Origin: CAZBWE01 sp964495465
GTDB lineage: Bacteria; Planctomycetota; Phycisphaerae; Sedimentisphaerales; Anaerobacaceae
Direction: 5' to 3'
NCBI GenBank assembly: GCA_964495465.1
Contig: CAZBWE010000007.1
Span: 1-52,525 of the forward strand
DNA length: 52,525 bases
Part shown: one piece after another, positions 1 to 7,434 of the stretch
Numbering within the stretch: position 1 is the stretch's first letter
How the letters are laid out: each line of letters opens with the position of its first letter
Position numbers and translations under genes: made by a program
The notes under the pieces: generated by a model
What the model saw: only the letters and a program-made list of their open reading frames with translations
Told to the model about the DNA's origin: nothing
Database searches by the model: none

Positions 1-2
1 TT

Positions 3-902
3 TACTGCAACGGCATTTTCACCTCTATGCCGAGAGATGTTCAGGAGCAGTTGCTTAAATTGCTTCCGGGGACGGAAAATGCCCGGATTCTTTATTACGC
101 ATATGCGATTGAATACGATTATTGTCCGCCGATTCAGCTAAAAACCAGCTTGGAAACCAAAAGGGTATCCGGCTTGTTTCTTGCGGGTCAGATAAACGGC
201 ACCAGCGGCTATGAAGAGGCGGCAGGGCAGGGTATTATGGCCGGTATCAACGCAGCCAGAAAGCTGCAGAACAAAGAGCCAGTCATTCTCGGCAGAGACC
301 AGGCATATATAGGCGTGCTGATAGATGATTTACTGACCAAGGGTATTGACGAGCCGTATCGAATGTTCACCTCAAGAGCCGAGTATCGTTTATCTCTGAG
401 GGCTGATAACGCAGACAGAAGATTAACGCAAATCGGTAAATCAGTCGGGCTGGTAGATGATAATCGCTGGCAAAAATTCCGGAACAAAATGCAGGGCATC
501 GATAAGCTGAAAAATTATCTGCAAAGCAATAGCTCAGACGGAGTGAATTTGTGGCAGCTAATCAGACAACCAAATAGTGATATTGCAAAAACACTGGCTG
601 ATATTTCTTTTGTTAAACAAATGAAATTCACCGAAGATGTATTGCAGGCAGTAATAATTGATGCCAAGTATGAGGGTTATCTGGACAAACAAACTCGCTT
701 GTTGGCCGGCTTTCGGGCCCTTGAGAACAAGAAGATTCCGCTGAATCTGGATTATAATGGTATCACCCATCTTCGTGCAGAGGCAAAGGAGAAATTATCT
801 GCTTTCAGACCGGGCACACTCGGCCAGGCCGGCCGAATAAGCGGTATTACACCGGCTGATATTACTATAATTCAAATTCATCTAAAGAAGATGTCCAAAT
901 AA
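3..902 (+). CDS. mnmG: MnmG (GidA), tRNA uridine-34 carboxymethylaminomethyl synthesis enzyme, 3' part
   Basis: The reading frame is open from base 3 and is cut by the window start, so about 300 C-terminal residues are visible. MnmG is an FAD enzyme that acts with MnmE to modify U34 in the anticodon of several tRNAs. Family signatures seen are YCPPIQL, the FAD-domain GLFLAGQINGTSGYEEAA stretch with GIMAGINAA after it, and TSRAEYRLSLRADNAD, followed by the helical C-terminal domain ending in GRISGITPADI, which contacts MnmE and tRNA. An ATG at base 27 is internal and is not the start. The gene converges on hisA with only 28 bases between the stop codons. Identity is certain; only the N-terminal FAD-binding part is missing from view. 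Confidence 0.97.
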   Translation, partial: YCNGIFTSMPRDVQEQLLKLLPGTENARILYYAYAIEYDYCPPIQLKTSLETKRVSGLFLAGQINGTSGYEEAAGQGIMAGINAARKLQNKEPVILGRDQAYIGVLIDDLLTKGIDEPYRMFTSRAEYRLSLRADNADRRLTQIGKSVGLVDDNRWQKFRNKMQGIDKLKNYLQSNSSDGVNLWQLIRQPNSDIAKTLADISFVKQMKFTEDVLQAVIIDAKYEGYLDKQTRLLAGFRALENKKIPLNLDYNGITHLRAEAKEKLSAFRPGTLGQAGRISGITPADITIIQIHLKKMSK

Positions 903-924
903 TAGGCAGAGAAGGTATGAGTCT

Positions 925-964
925 GGTCCGTCAATCCGGTAGTATTGACGGATTGCCGGATTGA
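925..964. terminator. Overlapping hairpins between convergent mnmG and hisA
   Basis: CCGTCAAT (928-935) pairs with ATTGACGG (944-951). TCAATCCGG (931-939) pairs with CCGGATTGA (956-964). The two stems share bases 931-935, so only one can form at a time. They lie over the hisA stop codon and just after the mnmG stop. There is no clear T-run, so a termination role on either strand is an inference from position. Confidence 0.4.
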
Positions 965-1686
965 AGGGTTGGGTTTTTCGCGGCGTTTATAGCGTCTGAA
1001 AGGTTAAGCGTTTTTTCGTATAGCGCCCGTCCGATTATTGCCGCCTCAATTCTCAGGCCAGCCAGCTTTTTGATGTCACTTATTTCTCGGACACCGCCCG
1101 ATGCTATAACGGGTGTTTCTACTATATCTGCAAGTGCCTTTGTTCTTTCGAAGTTCGGCCCGGTCATCATTCCGTCTCTGTCGATGTCGGTGTATATTAT
1201 TGCCGCCAGCGGTAATTTGGCTGCTTCGATGGCAAAATCCAGCAGTAGTTGCGGGCTGTCCTGCGTCCAGCCGTGAGTGACCACCTTTGAACCCCTTGCA
1301 TCCAGCCCAAGTACAATTTTGCCGCTGAATTTCTGTGCTATTTGGCCAAACCACTCGAAGTCGCTGACGGCTTTAGTGCCGATTATCACACGTTCTACGC
1401 CCATATCGAGCAGTTGTTTTACGGAGTCTTCGTCGCGCAGACCGCCGCCGACCTCGATTTGGAATAGTCCGAGTTTTACTATGGCTGATGTTGTATCGGT
1501 ATTGACCGGCCTGCCGACACTTGCTCCGTCCAAATCGACTATGTGCAGCCATTTTGCCCCCGACGAGCTAAAGTCCTTTGCTTGTTTGATGGGGTCATCT
1601 TGGTAGTTTATCTGGCGATGATACTCACCCTGGATGAGACGAACACATTTACCGCCTCGCAGGTCGATTGCCGGTATGATATACAT
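931..1686 (-). CDS. hisA: HisA, phosphoribosylformimino-AICAR ribotide isomerase
   Basis: This 251-residue (beta/alpha)8 barrel enzyme performs the Amadori isomerisation of ProFAR to PRFAR in histidine biosynthesis. The N-terminus MYIIPAIDLRGGK carries the first catalytic Asp (D8). GLDARG holds the second (D129), and YTDIDRDGMMTG holds the conserved Thr (T166). The half-barrel phosphate sites EVGGGLR and IASGGVR are both present. Length is normal for the family. It stands alone: no other his gene is visible, and it is convergent with mnmG. About 220 bases separate its start from the tRNA gene. Confidence 0.96.
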   Translation of the reverse strand: MYIIPAIDLRGGKCVRLIQGEYHRQINYQDDPIKQAKDFSSSGAKWLHIVDLDGASVGRPVNTDTTSAIVKLGLFQIEVGGGLRDEDSVKQLLDMGVERVIIGTKAVSDFEWFGQIAQKFSGKIVLGLDARGSKVVTHGWTQDSPQLLLDFAIEAAKLPLAAIIYTDIDRDGMMTGPNFERTKALADIVETPVIASGGVREISDIKKLAGLRIEAAIIGRALYEKTLNLSDAINAAKNPTLQSGNPSILPD

Positions 1687-1908
1687 TTCTTGTTCCCTGA
1701 AATTCCTGATAACAGTCTTGATGTTTCAACGAACATCGTTCGAGCATTATTGTATCGACAAACGCTTAGTCAATTATTTAGTATTGTTCCACTTTGTTTG
1801 GCGCAATTTCCGCCTTTGTAGGATTGCAATTGCAACCTGCTATTTGTGTTGCTATATTGAGATATGGCAGAAACTAATAAATAGAAAATAGTTAATATTA
1901 AATGTTTT

Positions 1909-1999
<91 letters not shown>

Positions 2000-2005
2000 T
2001 TTTTC

Positions 2006-3388
2006 TCAAAGCGGAAATGGCGAGTTCTCGCCCGTCTCGCCAGGCAACGCCTGGCGGTTGAGGTGAATCTGTTTATCCGAGCTGGATTGTTTCAGTAATC
2101 CCTTAAATATGTCGAATACTGTAACCAGGCCCTGCACTTTGCCCTGTTGGTCCACAACGGGAAGTGCGCGTCGTCCGCATTGATACATCTTTTCCATTAT
2201 TTCAGCAAGGGTTGTTTCCGGACTTGTGGTAACGACTGGACTGCTCATTATCCATTTTAATCTGATTTTTAGCGAGGCATCATCAGAGGGCTTGTGCCAT
2301 TTGGCAAATTCAGGCCGCAGATATGGACTCAACGCCGCTGTCAGGTCGGACTTTGATACAATACCCTGTAGTGTTTTATCCCTGCCTATCATCACGTAGC
2401 CGATGTTGTGTTCTTGAATCTTTGCAAGAGTTTGCTGCACATCGTCGTCCGGACTGCCCCAGAGCACATCTTTTTGCATAATATCTTCTGCGGGTATCGC
2501 TAAAGGTATATCCGGAGTATTGGAATCTTTGTGTTTTTCGGTCTGGTCCGGCTCGCCTGAAAGAGCGGCGGGGGAACTGCTCATTTTTTTAATTGCTTTG
2601 GAAACCGGATGGTTTTCATTTTCATTCTTATCAGCCGAGTTATCCTCCTTTTCTTTCACATCTTTCCTTTTTTTCTTCGCAGCAGCCTTGTTTTTTTGCT
2701 CTGGTTGTTCCGGCTGGTTGGATGCGTTTTCTTCGTCAGGTTTTATTAATTCTTTTTCCTTTTCATCGGGCGGCTTCGATTGTTCGGATGCAGTAACCGG
2801 CACATCGGCGAAGAGCTTTTTTGGGAAAATGACTCCGCATTTGAAAGGATGGTAGGAGCCGCTTGTCATTTGATATTCAATAAACTCGAACTTTTCATTG
2901 CCCGGCAGGCTTGTTCCTACCTCGGATTTGTCCCAGGGGTTGCCGATAAAGGTATTTGTGTGTGTAAGGCGCCCGTGGCAGTCGAGTTCTTTTCGGAATA
3001 CTCTGTCCCACGCCCCGACCATTGCAATACCCACTTCCGTAAATTCGTCACTCATATCCTTGGCTTTTTCAGGTGAGCCGGACTTTATATTTTGCCTAAT
3101 CACTTCCTCAGGTTGCATAAAGATAACACCATCCAGAATAAACAGGCCTTGCTGGTCGAATACAAAGTGAAAAGTTCCATTTATGACTCCTTCGGCTTCA
3201 ACCGAAGTAACCGCTACTGGGTTTCCGAAGCGTTTCTCAAGCCCATTTGTGCCTTCATTGCCGAATTCCTGCCGGCTGCATTTCATATCTACATCCAGCA
3301 TACCGGAAACGTCATCGCAGAAGATATTAAAAGCTTTCTCTGATAATTCCACGATTTGTGATTTTGATTCTGTTAGAGTAGTTGCCAT
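2006..3388 (-). CDS. CheX/CheC-like domain fused to a CBS-domain pair
   Basis: The protein has 460 residues in three parts. Residues about 1-200 resemble the CheC/CheX/FliY fold: a GTFHFVFD strand, a PEEVIRQN helix, and a helix SDEFTEVGIAMVGAWDRVF. That helix sits where CheX-type phosphatases carry E-x2-N-x-I-x-G, but the Asn is absent here. Residues about 205-300 are a low-complexity Lys/Glu/Pro linker. Residues about 308-435 are two CBS motifs (IMQKDVLWGSPDDD and IMSSPVVTTSPETT), which usually bind adenine nucleotides. A role in tuning motility or chemotaxis by nucleotide level is inference. The nearest neighbour is a small membrane protein on the other strand. Confidence is high for the CBS pair and moderate for the N-terminal assignment. 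Confidence 0.7.
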   Translation of the reverse strand: MATTLTESKSQIVELSEKAFNIFCDDVSGMLDVDMKCSRQEFGNEGTNGLEKRFGNPVAVTSVEAEGVINGTFHFVFDQQGLFILDGVIFMQPEEVIRQNIKSGSPEKAKDMSDEFTEVGIAMVGAWDRVFRKELDCHGRLTHTNTFIGNPWDKSEVGTSLPGNEKFEFIEYQMTSGSYHPFKCGVIFPKKLFADVPVTASEQSKPPDEKEKELIKPDEENASNQPEQPEQKNKAAAKKKRKDVKEKEDNSADKNENENHPVSKAIKKMSSSPAALSGEPDQTEKHKDSNTPDIPLAIPAEDIMQKDVLWGSPDDDVQQTLAKIQEHNIGYVMIGRDKTLQGIVSKSDLTAALSPYLRPEFAKWHKPSDDASLKIRLKWIMSSPVVTTSPETTLAEIMEKMYQCGRRALPVVDQQGKVQGLVTVFDIFKGLLKQSSSDKQIHLNRQALPGETGENSPFPL

Positions 3389-3700
3389 TTACGTCGCCTG
3401 ATTATTAGATGTATTTGGAAACCTATTTTGAAGCTTTTTCGCATAGCAAATGGGTTTTATGCAGATGCATTCATTTTTAAAAGACATACCCGTGTTATTT
3501 TCGGTTGTTTTTTAATATGCTTAAGAGGTTTCTTGCGTGTTTATAACGCTTTCGGCTGGAAATAGCTAAAAAGACCCGATTAAGGGCCAGGGACCCTTGT
3601 TGCAAGTGCGTTTTTCCGTATCTTTGATATTTAGGCTGGTTTCTGCCGATAAATAAAATGCTGTTTGTAGTCGTAAAAAAGGCGACAAAGGAGATAATGA
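3389..3700. other. Divergent intergenic region between CBS gene and 129-aa gene
   Basis: This 312-base gene-free stretch must hold the promoters of both divergent genes. The only clear signal is a GCCGATAA at 3645-3652 on the plus strand (listed separately). A short dyad AAGGG (3582-3586)/CCCTT (3594-3598) is also visible. No ORF with a ribosome binding site and no repeat were found. Confidence 0.5.
3626..3652 (+). promoter_or_regulatory. Possible sigma-28 (FliA) promoter
   Basis: GCCGATAA (3645-3652) matches the FliA -10 consensus exactly. At the standard 11-base spacing the -35 is GATATTTA, a weak match (4 of 8) to TAAAGTTT. It lies 48 bases before the ATG of the 129-aa gene. The perfect -10 makes it worth listing, but the poor -35 keeps confidence moderate. 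Confidence 0.4.
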
Positions 3701-4090
3701 ATGAAAGTGAGTAATAATTTATTGGTCGTTATCGCAGGTATTATCGCATGTTTAGCTGTGGTATTTTATTGTCCTTCGATTCAGGGCAGCCAAAGAACTT
3801 ATGAAGTTCAGCCACAGGTTTCCATACCCGAATATAGAACCGATGCCGCCCGGGCGATAGATGCTTATGAGCGTTTGATGGAGCGATATATGGACTTAAC
3901 CGAGAGGAATTTGTTCGGGATTGGGACGGATGTGAGAATTATAACAAAGAGGTTGGATTCCATTGATAGCGAATTGAAGAAACTATCTACAAGGATGGCA
4001 GAGATTGAAAAGGCCTTGGGCATTGTCCATGCCCAGCCGGTGGTCGAACAAGAATCGCAACCTGATACCAAAAGACGGGAGAATCCCTGA
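3701..4090 (+). CDS. Small membrane-anchored coiled-coil protein of unknown function
   Basis: I do not recognise a family. The 129-residue product begins with a hydrophobic segment (about residues 6-26, NLLVVIAGIIACLAVVFY), either an uncleaved anchor or a signal peptide. The rest is polar, with a heptad-like helix around residues 85-110 (LDSIDSELKKLSTRMAEIEKAL) that should form a coiled coil. The start is supported by a strong AAGGAG 7-8 bases upstream. A GCCGATAA box upstream hints that it may belong to the FliA regulon. Possible jobs include a motility accessory protein or an envelope spacer, but nothing in the sequence decides this. Confidence 0.75.
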   Translation: MKVSNNLLVVIAGIIACLAVVFYCPSIQGSQRTYEVQPQVSIPEYRTDAARAIDAYERLMERYMDLTERNLFGIGTDVRIITKRLDSIDSELKKLSTRMAEIEKALGIVHAQPVVEQESQPDTKRRENP

Positions 4091-4192
4091 CGTTGAGGCC
4101 TTAACCTATAATCACGAACCTGCCATCATCATTTGAATCCTGTTTTTCGCAGGTTGAACTTCAAAGGTCGATAATCGAGCGGAGGGACAGTT

Positions 4193-4393
4193 TTAGCCGT
4201 ATGTTTTGCCCTTCTCATCCACATAAATTGTGCCTTTTGTTTGTTGTATTACCTTGATTGCTTTTGGGACCTCCTCCAGCTTCGGGACTTTAAATATTTT
4301 TTTGCACTTTCGGCACTTTAATCTTCGGTCAACCGCGATTTGGTCGAGCAGCCAGGGAGTACCGCAATGTGGACATTTAGCGATAATCTGCAT
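4193..4393 (-). CDS. Small zinc-ribbon protein (MJ0042-like)
   Basis: The product is 66 residues with two CxxC pairs: CPHC near residues 8-11 and CRKC near 32-35. The segment LKCRKCKKIFKVP is typical of the MJ0042/zinc-ribbon segment found at the N-terminus of many bacterial proteins, where four cysteines bind one Zn. Here the ribbon is almost the whole protein, followed by a short tail. AGGAATTTAATAA precedes the ATG. It is convergent with the 129-aa gene. Function is unknown; it could be a small nucleic-acid- or protein-binding module. Confidence 0.75.
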   Translation of the reverse strand: MQIIAKCPHCGTPWLLDQIAVDRRLKCRKCKKIFKVPKLEEVPKAIKVIQQTKGTIYVDEKGKTYG

Positions 4394-4642
4394 TTATTAA
4401 ATTCCTGTATTGGAGCCGAGTTTGGCAATATAGACCATTCCAGAACCCATATGGAGTATTTTAGCCATAAAGCGAAGGGGTATCCATCATAAATTTCCTG
4501 CTTTTGTCCTATAATATTATCTTACTCACACACAAATGTGTGGAAATATAAAAAGTCCACAATTAATGACTACGCGTGTTGTGATTTTTCTTGATTTATC
4601 TTTTTGAATTTGCTATGATAATTGCACTGGGGGCGTGTTGAG
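4394..4642. other. Intergenic region with a sigma-70 promoter
   Basis: Apart from the promoter at 4591-4619 this stretch holds only a short dyad CACACA-AA-TGTGTG (4529-4542). If the doubtful ORF that follows is not real, the gene-free gap extends to 4926. Confidence 0.5.
4591..4619 (+). promoter_or_regulatory. Strong sigma-70-type promoter
   Basis: TTGATT (4591-4596) and TATGAT (4614-4619) are separated by exactly 17 bases. Both hexamers match the consensus in 4-5 of 6 positions. The predicted start of transcription is near 4626, just before a short ORF at 4643. Confidence 0.55.
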
Positions 4643-4879
4643 ATGATAAAAAGAATACCATGCAGGGTCATTAGTTCTAAGCCTTTTGTCAGCAGGGGCG
4701 AGGATTCGCCACACATAAACAAACTAAATCGTCCCCGCCACAGGGTTGATAGTGATTCTGCCGGCTATACTCAAGTCAATAACTGCCGTAATGTATTTAC
4801 CTATTCACGCTCATCGGACATAGCGAAAGGGTCTGAGGGCTTCAAGCCCATTGGACAGGTTCTTGATTGTTATGCTTAA
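4643..4879 (+). CDS. Doubtful short ORF (78 aa) behind a good promoter
   Basis: The frame can start at 4622 or 4643. The latter is preferred because it lies downstream of the predicted transcription start. The product is rich in Arg, Ser and Asn, has no hydrophobic core, and no recognisable domain. A promoter sits just upstream. A hairpin ATCGGCTT/AAGCCGAT follows the stop (4882-4920). The transcript may therefore be a short mRNA or a non-coding RNA. I would not assign a function. Confidence 0.25.
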   Translation: MIKRIPCRVISSKPFVSRGEDSPHINKLNRPRHRVDSDSAGYTQVNNCRNVFTYSRSSDIAKGSEGFKPIGQVLDCYA

Positions 4880-4881
4880 TA

Positions 4882-4920
4882 ATCGGCTTTGTGATTTACA
4901 GGCAGGGATTATAAGCCGAT
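4882..4920 (+). terminator. Hairpin after the short transcript
   Basis: An 8-bp stem, ATCGGCTT (4882-4889) with AAGCCGAT (4913-4920), lies three bases after the stop codon of the short ORF. The loop is 23 bases and there is no T-run, so it is at best a weak or factor-dependent terminator, or an RNA end. Confidence 0.3.
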
Positions 4921-4926
4921 GATTGG

Positions 4927-5397
4927 CTATACCAAATCTTTAAGATAGTATCTCAGGTAATACCGGCACTGGGACAGGATTATCGTGCTTGCAACGATGG
5001 TGAAGAATACGTCGGGTGAAACTTCATTTATCACGACAGCCAGGGCGGTGCCTGCGGCGGGAGGGTGCTCGACATCCAGGGCTACCATGAAAAAAATGGC
5101 CATTCCGACTGAGCAGGGGTACTCAATAAAATATGGCAGGTTAGTGAAATAGAAAATAGTCCCGGCTGCAAGGCCGACCAGGTGGCCGCCAACGACGTTT
5201 TTTGTTTGCGCAGAGACAGATTGCGGCATTGCGAACAGGATAAAACAGGTGGCCCCCATTGCACTGATTGCGACCATTTTGTCACTGTCCAGGATAAGAA
5301 CGAGTATCAACAAGGCAGTGGAGGCCAATAAGGATTGTAGCAGGTAATACACCCATAGCTGCTTTAATTTTTCGCTGATACTTGGTTGAAATGCCAT
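4927..5397 (-). CDS. HPP family four-helix membrane protein
   Basis: The product is about 156 residues with four predicted membrane helices. The family signatures GATCFILFAMPQSVSAQ, NVVGGHLVG and DVEHPPAAGTAL (the HPP motif that names the family) are all present. Some HPP proteins, mainly in plants and cyanobacteria, are linked to nitrite transport, but the bacterial role is not settled. The frame opens at a TTG at 5406, but the ATG at 5397 (MAFQPS) has GGAT 8-10 bases upstream and is preferred. A nested hairpin with a T6 run ends 35 bases before this start, so transcription into the gene may pass an attenuator. Confidence 0.85.
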   Translation of the reverse strand: MAFQPSISEKLKQLWVYYLLQSLLASTALLILVLILDSDKMVAISAMGATCFILFAMPQSVSAQTKNVVGGHLVGLAAGTIFYFTNLPYFIEYPCSVGMAIFFMVALDVEHPPAAGTALAVVINEVSPDVFFTIVASTIILSQCRYYLRYYLKDLV

Positions 5398-5432
5398 TTT
5401 CAGCAAATCCGTTTTAACCAGTTTTTACCTGT

Positions 5433-5489
5433 AAAAAACGGCGAGGATGGGCAACTTTGGGGGTGCTAAGTTTACGCGTTTCCTCGCCG
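5433..5489 (-). terminator. Nested hairpin with T-run between flgM-like gene and HPP gene
   Basis: Read on the minus strand, an outer stem CGGCGAGGA (5489-5481) pairs with TCCTCGCCG (5447-5439) and is followed directly by TTTTTT. Inside the 33-base loop an AACTT/AAGTT inner stem can form around a C-rich loop. This is a convincing intrinsic terminator for the upstream flgM-like gene. Its closeness to the HPP start also allows leader attenuation. Confidence 0.65.
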
Positions 5490-5570
5490 AGTTAGTAAGA
5501 TCCATCAAGGCTTTTAATATGACCTTCCGTGGTCGGCCTTATAATATAATATTTTTCTGATTTAGTGCTT

Positions 5571-5840
5571 TTATATACCAAACTTTACTATATTTTTTGC
5601 TGCATCGAGGATGTTTTCCTGGCTTTCAAGCCGGCCTGATTCAAGGAGCTTTCGCGCCTGCTGTATCACTTCGGCGTCTGTTTGCAGGGGCTGTGTTGCC
5701 TGTTCGATGAGAGAGGCGTAATTAACCTGGACGGAAACATCTGTGTCATTCTTTGGAACAGGACTTACAGAGTCGGACTGTTTGGGTTTTGATTTATCCA
5801 AAGCTTCCTGAACTTTACTGGTATCTATTTTCTCTATCAT
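5571..5840 (-). CDS. flgM: FlgM-like anti-sigma-28 factor
   Basis: An 89-residue protein with a disordered, Lys/Ser/Asp-rich N-terminus and a helical C-terminus. The segment from TDAEVIQQARKLLESGRL to NILDAAKNIVKF matches the FlgM pattern D-x-E-V-x-x-I/A-x-x-x-I/L-x-x-G-x-x, then the terminal sigma-binding helix. FlgM binds FliA until the hook is finished, then is exported. Its identity rests on this weak C-terminal similarity plus context: fliA lies upstream in the same direction, and a FliA-type promoter precedes the gene (5875-5901), as is usual for flgM. A strong terminator follows. Confidence 0.6.
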   Translation of the reverse strand: MIEKIDTSKVQEALDKSKPKQSDSVSPVPKNDTDVSVQVNYASLIEQATQPLQTDAEVIQQARKLLESGRLESQENILDAAKNIVKFGI

Positions 5841-5874
5841 TTTATTACTTCTTTAGGTTTTTAATCCAAAATTC

Positions 5875-5901
5875 TTTTCGTATGACTTTTGGAAAACTTT
5901 A
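5875..5901 (-). promoter_or_regulatory. Sigma-28 (FliA) promoter of the flgM-like gene
   Basis: On the minus strand the sequence is TAAAGTTT (5901-5894), an exact -35, then 11 bases, then TACGAAAA (5882-5875). The -10 agrees with GCCGATAA in 5 of 8 positions, giving 13 of 16 overall at the exact spacing. It lies 34 bases before the ATG. Confidence 0.65.
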
Positions 5902-6020
5902 GGATATTTTCTCATATTTTCTTTTTTTTAAAGATTGGTCAGTTTTTTGACGAAAAAAAGGGTTTGTTGATTCTCTCTTATCCATATTTGCGGCTGCACA
6001 TTTTTTGCTTGATACCTTCA

Positions 6021-6734
6021 TTATATTGTTGTGGACACCTCATAAGCTACAAACTTGATAAAATTTAATGAGCTGATAGTAGCCAGTTGTTCGTTCAGGG
6101 GTGCGTAACCAGCTCTCAACTGCTCTTGAAAGTACTTTTTTATTCTTTTTTCAGTTGTTTTATCGGCTGTATCCCATATTTGTTCAAGGGCCCATACCAA
6201 CTGCCCATCTCTCAGGTCCAAAAGCTTTAAACGAAGGCCAATGACCATATGAGGATAGGGCTTGAATTCGGTAATAGTCCCGATTAATACAGCGTTACAC
6301 TTTAATGTCTTGCGCATAGCTACTAATTGGTCAAGGGTGTAGGCATCGTTCGGGTTTAATTGCATACTACGCCAAGCAGGGTCGTCTTGATGGACAGTGG
6401 TTAAGCCGAAAACCTGCTTTTTTTGCAGTGCCTGAAAAAGAGCTTCGGTTATATCTGCAGAGATTTGGGGATAGCTGGATTCATTGGCGAGGCTGATTAA
6501 AGCCACCCTGCCAATGCTCGGCAGGTCCTTGCCCGGATTTAGATAGTAGTGGTATTGGGGCAACGGTTTGGAAACGGGTATTATATAGGACCTACATCCT
6601 GATGTGGGCATCAGAGTCGTTAATGATAGCAGCATTAGGATATGCAGCGTGTGTGAGATATGGCCTGCAGAAAAAGCAGCAGTTGTTCGGATATGAGTCA
6701 GCGGTAATGGTATTGGTTTTTTTAAGTTACTCAT
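6021..6734 (-). CDS. Lipoprotein with a TolB-N/FlgO-like domain
   Basis: A 237-residue product with a hydrophobic leader and a lipobox-like TSGC (Cys47); the N-terminus before it is unusually long, so the true start may be an internal Met. After the lipid site, residues about 70-190 show the alternating pattern of CsgG/TolB-N/FlgO-type outer membrane proteins: VALISLAN, then a helix ITEALFQAL, VFGLTTV, and NAVLIGTITEFKPYPHMVIGL with LKLLDLRDGQLVWAL. FlgO/FlgT/FlgP-type proteins stabilise the outer membrane ring of sheathed or polar flagella. That role here is inference from the fold pattern and from the flagellar operon. It starts 2 bases after the preceding gene. Confidence 0.6.
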   Translation of the reverse strand: MSNLKKPIPLPLTHIRTTAAFSAGHISHTLHILMLLSLTTLMPTSGCRSYIIPVSKPLPQYHYYLNPGKDLPSIGRVALISLANESSYPQISADITEALFQALQKKQVFGLTTVHQDDPAWRSMQLNPNDAYTLDQLVAMRKTLKCNAVLIGTITEFKPYPHMVIGLRLKLLDLRDGQLVWALEQIWDTADKTTEKRIKKYFQEQLRAGYAPLNEQLATISSLNFIKFVAYEVSTTI

Positions 6735-6736
6735 TT

Positions 6737-7384
6737 TTATTCACCCGAATTTGGAGTCTGCTTTTCTTCAATCTCAATCTGCTCAGGATTATTCAGTGAT
6801 GCAACGGTCGAGCTTACGTTTTCTGCATTCGTTATGTTCTCATTTGTTGCTTGAGGGATTTCTTCAGCTTTAGCTGATTCTATTTTTGATTCACCGCCGA
6901 GGATTTCCAGTATGTTGATTAGCGCACGCAGTTGTTCTGTATCTGCCTGCCGCATCTCTTCGCGAAAGCCCAGGATGTCAGTTTTCCAGTTGTTTAGCTC
7001 GATACGCATATCAATCAAAATTTTATTGGCCTCGGATAGCTCTTTCTGTGTCTGCTTAAGTTTAGCATCGTAATCGACAAGCTGTTCTCTGATTTGCTTG
7101 TTCTCGTTGAGGAGATTTTGATTATTCTGGCGTAGTTCAACCGCTTCTTCGGAAAGTTTTGCGTATTTTTCCGATAATTCTATCGCAGATTCCACTGCCG
7201 TAGGGCTTTGTGGTGCGGATTCTCGGAATCTTGTAGCGACCGCCTCATTTGATGTCGGGTTTGCTCTCTCCGGGAATTCGGGCATAAGTGCAGTTTCAGT
7301 GTAATCCTGAGGGCTTACACATCCGGTCAGAGAAAGTATTAAAATTGTTGAGTTTACTATAAATATGATTTTTTCAGCTTTCAT
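6737..7384 (-). CDS. Coiled-coil lipoprotein in the flagellar operon
   Basis: The start at 7384 (MKAEKIIFIV) is chosen because GGAGAAAACAAA sits directly before it; an in-frame Met 10 codons upstream lacks a binding site. The resulting 215-residue protein has a lipoprotein signal, LILSLTGC, with Cys near residue 22. A long charged helix follows (about residues 65-150, heptad-like with many Gln/Glu/Lys/Asn), then an acidic Glu/Asn/Thr-rich tail. I do not recognise a family. It is co-directional with and almost abuts the next lipoprotein gene, so the two may form an envelope complex around the flagellum. Confidence 0.7.
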   Translation of the reverse strand: MKAEKIIFIVNSTILILSLTGCVSPQDYTETALMPEFPERANPTSNEAVATRFRESAPQSPTAVESAIELSEKYAKLSEEAVELRQNNQNLLNENKQIREQLVDYDAKLKQTQKELSEANKILIDMRIELNNWKTDILGFREEMRQADTEQLRALINILEILGGESKIESAKAEEIPQATNENITNAENVSSTVASLNNPEQIEIEEKQTPNSGE

Positions 7385-7434
7385 TTTGTTTTCTCCGTTA
7401 CTTTCTTTAGTCATATATTTATAAACGTTTTATT

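Noticed and set aside
5433..5489. c-di-GMP (GEMM) riboswitch
   Set aside because: The conserved core bases of GEMM and the two-helix junction are not present; only a nested hairpin with a T-run is visible.
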